Source: an uncultured Prevotellaceae bacterium (GTDB lineage Bacteria; Bacteroidota; Bacteroidia; Bacteroidales; Bacteroidaceae). From it: a DNA stretch of 64,000 nucleotides. Below the pieces are notes generated by a model, which worked only from the letters and a program-made list of their open reading frames with translations, did no database searches and had not been told where the DNA came from. Of this stretch, positions 36,928 through 45,900 are shown piece by piece. Position numbers and translations under genes: made by a program. Every line of letters starts with the position of its first letter. The first letter of the stretch is position 1. Where the stretch lies: positions 1 to 64,000 of the forward strand of contig CACXVS010000001.1 of NCBI GenBank assembly GCA_902771155.1, written 5' to 3'.

Positions 36928-39900
36928 ATGATGATCATGAAACGATTATATTGCAATCTGACAGGGAACGGCATCGGAAAGCTGCTCCTGATACCTTTTG
37001 TATGCTCTGTACTGGGTGTCCAGGCCCAGACGGTGATCGATATCCGAGGCAGTGTCTATGGCGGTGCCCGCCAGGCCGACATTGGCGGTCATACCTTTGT
37101 CAATATTGGTGCTGATCATCATGATGTCATCATCGGTTCCGTCTATGGAGGTAACGATATCTCTGGAAATATCGGTACTTCTACGGCCGAACCATCTCCC
37201 GTACCTACTGAGTTGGAAAACACTGCAGACAATAAGATTACTGCTAATTATAACGCCTTTGTACGCATCAGTCCCGAATCGATAACGACGATAGGTGAAG
37301 GAGAATCAGCAGTCACCACTCAAACCCATCACATCTTCATCGGTAATGTATTCGGTGGTGGTAATGGCGACTATACCTATAATAACAATAATGGCGTTCA
37401 TGAAATTCTGGACAAGACGACAGGTGACGTCATTGTCAGCACCCATGAAGACGTGGGTGATTTCACGCAGCCCGTATTGGGTAAGGCATACCTGGAACTG
37501 AAGGGTGGTACCGTAGCCTATGTCTATGGCGGCGGTAATAATGCGACGGTTACATCCGAGACCGATATATGTATCGACAATGAGAGTAAGGTGACAACAG
37601 CCATACCGACAGGCAGCACGGGGGCAGACAACTTACTGACGGATAATAATCGCTTGGCTAAAATGGGAATCGCCGCACTCGGAACAAACGCCCTGCGCGA
37701 CCACTACCATTACTCACGCGTCTTTGGCGGTAACAACCAGGCTGAGATGAAGATCATGCCAACGTGGCACCTGAACAAGGGTAAGATAGATAACCTCTAT
37801 AGTGGTGGTAATGCCGGTAAGATGACCTGTCCCGTAGGCTTGCTTCTGGAAATAGACCCGCAAGGAACGGATGAAGACAAGAAGAAACTGGAGATAAACA
37901 ACGTCTATGGCGGATGCCGTATGGCCAACGTAGAGCCCAAGAATGAAAATGTATCGGTAGCAGTCACCAACGATGCCTTTAACACTTATCTGAGAGATGT
38001 AAAGGGATTCGATGGGGCAGATTATAAGTTCCCGGATTCATTTTCAGCCCGTCTGCTCGTGCGTGGCGGTAACATCAACAATGTGTATGGCGGTAACGAT
38101 ATTACGGGAGACATCAAGGGTGGCAATGCCGTCGGTGTCTATACCAGTATCAGAGGCAGTATCTATGGTGGTGGTAACGGCTCTTATCCTTATACCGACA
38201 ATCCTAACCTCAAAGAGGAGTACAAACTCAAATACGGCGACTTCTATTATGAGGTTCCTGCAGGAAAGACTTCTGCAGAGGCTCTCAACGATTTCCGTCC
38301 TAATGCCGAGCAGGTGTCTATACGTGTTGTAGGAAAGGCGACAGGGGAGAAAGGATCAGATAGCTATCATATTACACCAACAGTCATCGGCGGTGCCATC
38401 TATGCGGGTGGCAACAGCGCATCGCTGAAGTCCGACAATGCTGACGCGATTGTGCACCTGAAGATTGGATCTCATGTGATTGCCGACTCCGTATTCCTCG
38501 GAAACAACGGTGCCAACATGGTGAAATACAATGAAGCAGATGAAGACCGCGACATACTGGAAGGTGTACTGCGTACATTCAAGAGAAACGATTTGACTAC
38601 CGATGGTGCATACAATTCCATGGATCTGACTAACCCTGAGGTGTTTGCCAAGTACATGGAGGGCTGTGCCACCAGGACACTGCCCGATGTGGTGTTCGAC
38701 GGTGATTATGCCAACGATCCTGATACTTATGAATCATACTCTTCCTATTTCGGGTCGTTCTACTGCGGTGGTAATGTGGGTAGTATCATCACGCCAGGAA
38801 AGCAGAATGTCAATTTCCGACATGAGATTATTATATATAATAAGGTGGTGGGCGGCTGTAACACGGCAGATGTAGCAGCAAGCGATTTCAACGCAGCCTA
38901 TCATGGTGGTATCATCGGTTCGGCTAATGAACAGCCTGATGCTGATGGCACATTAAAATATGTTGCAGGCGACAAAATCAAGGATCGTCTGGAACTTAAC
39001 TTGGCTGGTCTGAAGATCCAGCCCAGGCGCATGCCCGTCCAGGGAGTTGATTATGAGGGCGATATTTATGATCTCTCTAACCCTGTCTTTGACCTGAAGG
39101 ACATCCCTTTGGTGTGGAACACCATAAAAAAAGACGTTCGTAATGAGGATGGCTCTCCTGTGCTTGTACGATGGAACGACAATGAATGGATGCCTGCTGA
39201 AGGATCTCATTCTGCACAAGAACTATCTACCGTCAACCGTCGATTGGATGGTGGTAACATCTATGGCGGCTGTTATACCAGTGGTGTGGTGAATGGCAAC
39301 GTGGTTATCAACATCGAGAAGTCTATTGTTGACCGTGACATAGTCTTCGATGAAGTGGAAACAGGTGATGATGGAGAGGTGCTCTATGGTCATACTGGCT
39401 ATACCATCAACACCCCCCGTTCTGGTGTGATTCTCGACGAACAGGGTATGGACGTGCTCGGTACGGCTCTCAATGTCTTCGGTGGCGGTAAGGGTCGTGA
39501 TACAGAGATCTGGGGTAGCGCCACCATCAACTTGAAGAGTGGCTATGTGTTCCAGATCTTCGGTGGTAGTGAAGAGGGTGTCATTGGGTATCCTACTGGA
39601 ACATCGGAAAACGCGGATGGCACTTATGATGCGACAGCCCGCACCTATGTCACCAATCATAGGTCATACAAATACGATCCCAGGTTCAGTACCATCATCA
39701 ATCTGTGTCACAGCACGCTGCCTGGTGTGGCAAGAGAGGCTGAAGGTGATGACCCTGTGAACATGGCCGAGGCAGAGTTTATCTATGGCGGTGGCTTCGA
39801 AGGACTGGTGGCCGGTGATACCCAGATCAACCTTGGCAATGGCCGCATCTTCAACTCCTTCGCAGGCAGTTGTAATGCCGATATCCTCGGACATACAGAG

Positions 39901-42900
39901 ACCTACATCGGTCGAAATGGGGTGGATGCCAATGGCCGTGATGTGGCAGGCTTCCCCTGGATCCGCGACCATGTCTATGGTGGTAACGACCTTGGTGGTC
40001 ATATTCTCGGATCCAAGGATTTCAAGGGCCGTCTGAATGCGAACGTCATAGAACTGGTTCATGGAAACGATGGTACGACTGCCGATGTGCTCAATGCCTC
40101 TTCCTATATGGAGTATCTGCGTGGTCGTGTGGATGCCATCTTCGGTGGCTGCTATGGTGACTACGATTATCATAGCTCAGTCTATAGCGATCGTATCAAC
40201 GGTAAATACCCCTATCTGGAGAATGCCTTCATCAATATCCGACCTGTGAAAGATATTGCCAGAAGCGTCTTCTCTACCGTCTATGGGGCAGGGCAGGGTA
40301 TCTCGGGCTTCCGTCAGGGCGATGCCATGCAGGACCGCAGCTATGTGCTCATCAACATCCCTGACGGTATGGAGAACTTCCAGGAGGCTGAGGTCTTCGG
40401 CGCCGGTGCCTACGACGGTCTCGGTATGAGATATACGAAGGCTCAGACATTAGCCGAAGGTTTCGATATCGACAAGGCCTCTGCCGTTATCGACCTGGTG
40501 AGCGGTCATATCAGGGCTGCCTATGGTGCCAGCTATCAGGAGGGTGTCACCCGCCGTACTATGGTCAATGTGCCAAAGGCTACGACTAATATGCCGCTCG
40601 GTTCCACCGTTCAGGTTAGCAGCATCTTCGGTGGTGCATATGGTAATGATAACAGCAGCATCTGTGATGCCTATGAAGCCCATGTGGAGTATCACAGTCA
40701 GAATGCCATCGTGCTTGAAAGACCGAAATCAAAGACCATCAAGGACGAAAATGGCAAAGATGTGAAAGTCGATATACCGGAGAATTTCGTTACGGGTGCT
40801 ATCTATGGCGGTAACAACAGTGCTCGTCGTACGCTTTATGGTAAGATCAACATCGACGTACCCGTCTATTCCAATGTTGCAAAGAACAGGTCGGCCACGA
40901 TTTATGGAGCTGGATTCGGTGAGAAAACCTGGTCGGAATATACGGAGATCAATCTGGAAAACGGGGCCAATGTATGGGAGGTCTATGGCGGCGGCATGAA
41001 AGGTAGGGTGATGAACCTGGCGTCGGCCAATGCCTACAAGACAGAAGCTGCAAAGGAATCGAATGAGAATCCGATTAATGTGGATCTTACGCTGGATACG
41101 CGTGAAGGTGGTTATACTGATTTGGGGCTGGAAGATCCTTTGGCCATTGCTGTCGATAATCAATTTGTTCCGGATATTAACGGAAAGAAGTATAATACGA
41201 ATATCCATATTAAGAATGGTGCTATTGTGGGTAATTACGCCTATGGTGGTGGCCTCGGCGACGAGACCATTCCCACCAGTGGCGACGTGTGCGGAACAAC
41301 CTATATCGAACTTCTTGGAGGTCAGGTCAATAAGGATATCTACGCTGCAGGTACGGTTGGCGGTGTACTCGACTACTATGGTTTGGGTACAGGCGTCTTC
41401 AAGGCCAGTACCACGGCCTATATCGGTGGCGGTACGGTGCGTAACGTCTTCGGCGGTGGCTGGAAGGGTGACGTAGGCAGACATGACATATCAACGACAG
41501 ACACTACTAATGACATTGATGGCGAGACTCACGTGATTATCGGTGTCCGTCCCGACCAGGTCAATAAGCCTTCAGACTATGGCTATGCGAATGGCGTGCC
41601 CGCCATCCAGCGTAATGCCTATAGTGGTGGTGAGGGTGGTGCCGTCTTCGGTGATGCCCATCTCACCATCAATAATGGTTATATCGGCTATGTTCATCTG
41701 TTGGCCAATCAGGCTCAAAACGAGAAGGGTGAGATTGTTGAAACTACGACCTCGACGACAGAACGCTACGAAGACAAGGTCAACGACGAAACCTACTATG
41801 AGGGCAATGAGTGGAAAGGTGAGGGTACTCTGGCCGACTGCGGTAACGTGTTCGGTGGCGGATATGACGTGCGAAGTAGTGTAGATAATACTTATGTCAC
41901 GATGTGGAACGGCTGGGTGCGTAACAGCTTGCATGGTGGCGGTGAGATTGCCACCGTCGGGCGTGGTGCTACAAAGGAGAACACTGATCCGAACGATTTG
42001 GCCAAACGTACACTCGAGGGTATCTATAAGCCTGGCAGCACACATATCAAGATTTATAATGGTCACGTGAACCGCAACGTGTTCGGTGGTGGTAAGGGCT
42101 ATAATGTACAGGGTTATGGCGTGAAGGGTACGCTCTATACCGATGGTTATGTGTTCGGATCAACCGAGGTCTATATCTATGGTGGTGAGGTAGGTACCCC
42201 CGAGACTCTTGCCGAAGGTTATGGCAATGTGTTCGGTGGTGGTGATATCGGCTATGTGTATAGCCGTGGTTTCTTTGATACAGCATCCCGTACGACAGGA
42301 ACAGGTTCTCCTAACCACACCTATTATTACCATAATGGTGTATTGACAGAAGACTGTAAGGTGGTTGTTTCTCCTTACCTACAGTTGAAGTCGGGAGAAT
42401 CTCTGACCTATGACGGAAAAACTTATAACTCCTACGACTATGTGCCGACAGACTATCTGAATACGTTGAAACGCAGCAAGGATAGTGAGGGTAACTGGAC
42501 GGGTGGATGGACCAAGTTTATCACCAAAGATGAAAACGATAATGACCGTGGCGTGCTGATTCGCAATGCTGTCTTCGGCGGTGGTAATGTGGCTTCTAAC
42601 AGCGGTGCCTTTGCTAACGCTACGACTGTTTATGGTAATACCACGGCAACGCTTTATGATGTTTATAATCGTGACTTCATCACCGTGGGTACTGAGCATA
42701 TCGGTGGACTCTACGGTGGCGGTAACCTGTCGGTAGTTGATGGCTACCGTGAACTGAACATCACCAACTATGGTACAGACTACTACGGACTTAACCAGCA
42801 GATTCCCATCGGTGAGTATGAGAAACTGTCCAACCGCGAGCGTGCTTATTTTAAACTGGAATATGAATGTCAGGAAGAGCACACAAATGGTGGCAAAACA

Positions 42901-45900
42901 TATAAGAAAGGTGATCGTATCAGTGAGGAGGAATACAACAAACTGACAACGCAAACGGAAACGGAAACTGGTTATTGGCTCAAGTTCGGTTTCTGTTCTA
43001 TCTATGCAGGCCGATTGCTGAATACCATTCAGCGCGCCGACCTCTGTGGCGTCTATGGTTCCCGTATGGTGCTGCAGGGTGCCAAGGACCGTGTGATTAA
43101 GCCAGATGATACTGACGAAGGAAAGCAGAATGTGGATTATACCATCAACCGTGTGACTGAACTCTCACTGAATAAGCAGAAATCTGTCGCTGGTGATACG
43201 GGTGATGAAGCAGAGCACGGCAACTACTTCGGTATCTATAGCGTGGTGAACTATCTGGGCAATCTGACCAGTGACGTGGCATTCACATCACCGCGTAAGA
43301 AATATGCCAAAGACGCCAATAACAAGGATATCGTAGAGACCACCAATACAAGCTATAAAGACTGGAAGAGTGCCTCCTCAACGTCGAACAGAGACCGCAA
43401 CCTCGGTACTTGTCACAATCAGGTGGCCCTGGCCTCTGGTGTGTTCCTCGAACTGACCACCGAGATGAGTAATAATCTTAATAAGGTATATGGCTATATT
43501 ACGGGTGTTGTAGAACTCGACCTTATCAACGTCAAGAAGGATATCGTGGGTGGTGGTTATGTCTATGCCAAGAACTATCATGGGCCTTGCACAACGAAGT
43601 CGAACTTTACCAATATCATCCTTTCTGACTACAACAAGGCCGTTACAGGCGTTCATGATGCTGCGACAACCTATAGATATTACGATTACGATGTGAACTC
43701 GGCCAATGTTGAGGCTATCGAGACTTCTGGTAACTTTATCCACAGGAGGAAGCACATCGTTGATGACTGCTATCCCAACAATGGCGTCTATAATGATAAG
43801 TATGTGAAGTCACCTGCTCACTACTGGTACATCAAGGGTGAAGTCTATGTCTATGACCAGACGGTATCAGCCTATGCCGGTTCAGCCTCGGCCTATAGCA
43901 AGGAGGTGAAGATTCCGCTCACCATCACCGCAGGTTCTAATGGTAAGCTGAAGCTGCTCAATGTGCAGCCCAACCTTTATGCATATTATTCCAATAAAGC
44001 AAACAATACCAAGATAGGTGCTGACGGTGTGAAGGTGGATAACGAGACCACGACTTTCTATCTGAATGACGTCATCACTTGGTGGGATTGGTCATTGCTC
44101 GATGATAATGAGAAGGCTCTCTTCGTCGAGGAGACCTATGTCAACGTGACACCTTGCAAGGTGAATGGGGTGGAATATGAGACGGGTGCCTACGTGATGC
44201 TGCCGTCGGAATACACTAATTTCGACATGACTACAGTCAAGAACTCACAAGGTGAATCCTTTGAAAAGAAGGAAGACGTATTCCGTTCATCGAACAACAT
44301 CAGTCATGATACGGGCTATGTGCTGACCTTCGACATGGATACGCCAAAGGACTGGAACGACTGGTATAGTCCGATTTCAGGTTCTAGCACATATACCGTC
44401 AATTCGAATGGTACGGTGACAACCAACAGGAGGAGATTCGACGAGGAACATCCTGAGTCGGCTTATAGAGTAGGTCCGACGTTCAGGCTGAAAGGTGGTG
44501 AAGGTTCCGGATCCGGTTTGTATGGACAGAAGCAATATACGGTTGATCAGATTATCCAGAAGGAGATTGTTGACGACTATACTTCTACCGTCAGCCAGAT
44601 GAGTCCGCAACCAACTGGTCAAGCCTCAGTAGAGCCAGCCTATGTGGCGAAGAATAATGTGACTATAGGCTCCCAGACGATACTGGCAGGAAATGCGATA
44701 TCAAAGACTGTCTATGACGGCAATACTTCCATACAGTCGAACTTCGACCAGGCCTATGTCTGCATCAACACCATCCAGTTTGGTGAAGATGACTTCTTGT
44801 TCAATGGTGAACTCGTAGGCCAGAACGATTTGACAACATTGGCTACCAAGTACATGAAATATAACAACAGCAGAGAGAATATGGCTGAGATTAACGAATC
44901 CCAAGCTCGTGCTTATGTGGAGAGCTGTTTGTCTTCTGCTTATATCTGTACAGTGGCGGGATCCTATGGTGGTCAGTACTTTAAGGAAGGTGAGAACTAC
45001 AGTGCCCTCAAGTCGTGGTGCTCATTGACCTACGACCGCGACAAGTTCGAATTCAACTACGATGCCTTCGACGTGCTGGCTGATCCTGCCTATCATGGAG
45101 AGGGTTATACTCAGACCTATTATCATAGTCCCTATAGCGATGAGAAGCCGGTAGAGTATAATGCGGCTAATACGACCAATGGGCCGATTACCTATCGATT
45201 AAATGGTGATACTTCCGATCGCCAACTGGCAAGTGGTGCTACCATCACGAGAGAAGAGTTTGAGAATGTCATCAATGAACAGCGCTATTATACGAGAATT
45301 AGTGTTCCTGCTAATGACAGTGTAAATGTTTATGTTGCATCGGATAACTTCTATGACCATGGTACACCGATAGCCAAGGGACAGGTGCTCACTGAAGAGG
45401 AATATGCGAAGTTGAGTAATACGCAATATATGTCACCTAAGGTAACTTTGACTAATAAGACTTCTTCTCCGGTTAACAAGTATTATTGTTATGAAGCCTA
45501 TGACAATGTTACCGTGGGTACAGTCATTGAACATGCGACGTATAATGGCCTCCCGAACGACCAGAGTAAGTTCACCATCCAGGGTGTGGAGCCTACGGAG
45601 ACCACGACGCTCTATGTCAGCCGTGAGTCAGTCTTCAAGGATGTGACTAAGGAGAAGGTCATCAGCGTGGTCTATCAATATACTTATTATGAGGATGACG
45701 ATGAGGGTGACGGTGTAACGTTGACCAACGAGCTCCATGTGGTGAACATTCACCTGCAGCTGGAGAGTGGTGCACCGCAAATCGGTAAGCTGAGCGCACC
45801 GCCTACCATCCTGCCTGGTAACACCCTCGGCATGAAGGCGCCTACGGTGAACCCGGGACTTTACGAGGTTATCACAAACGGTTGGGAACTGTTCCCAAGT

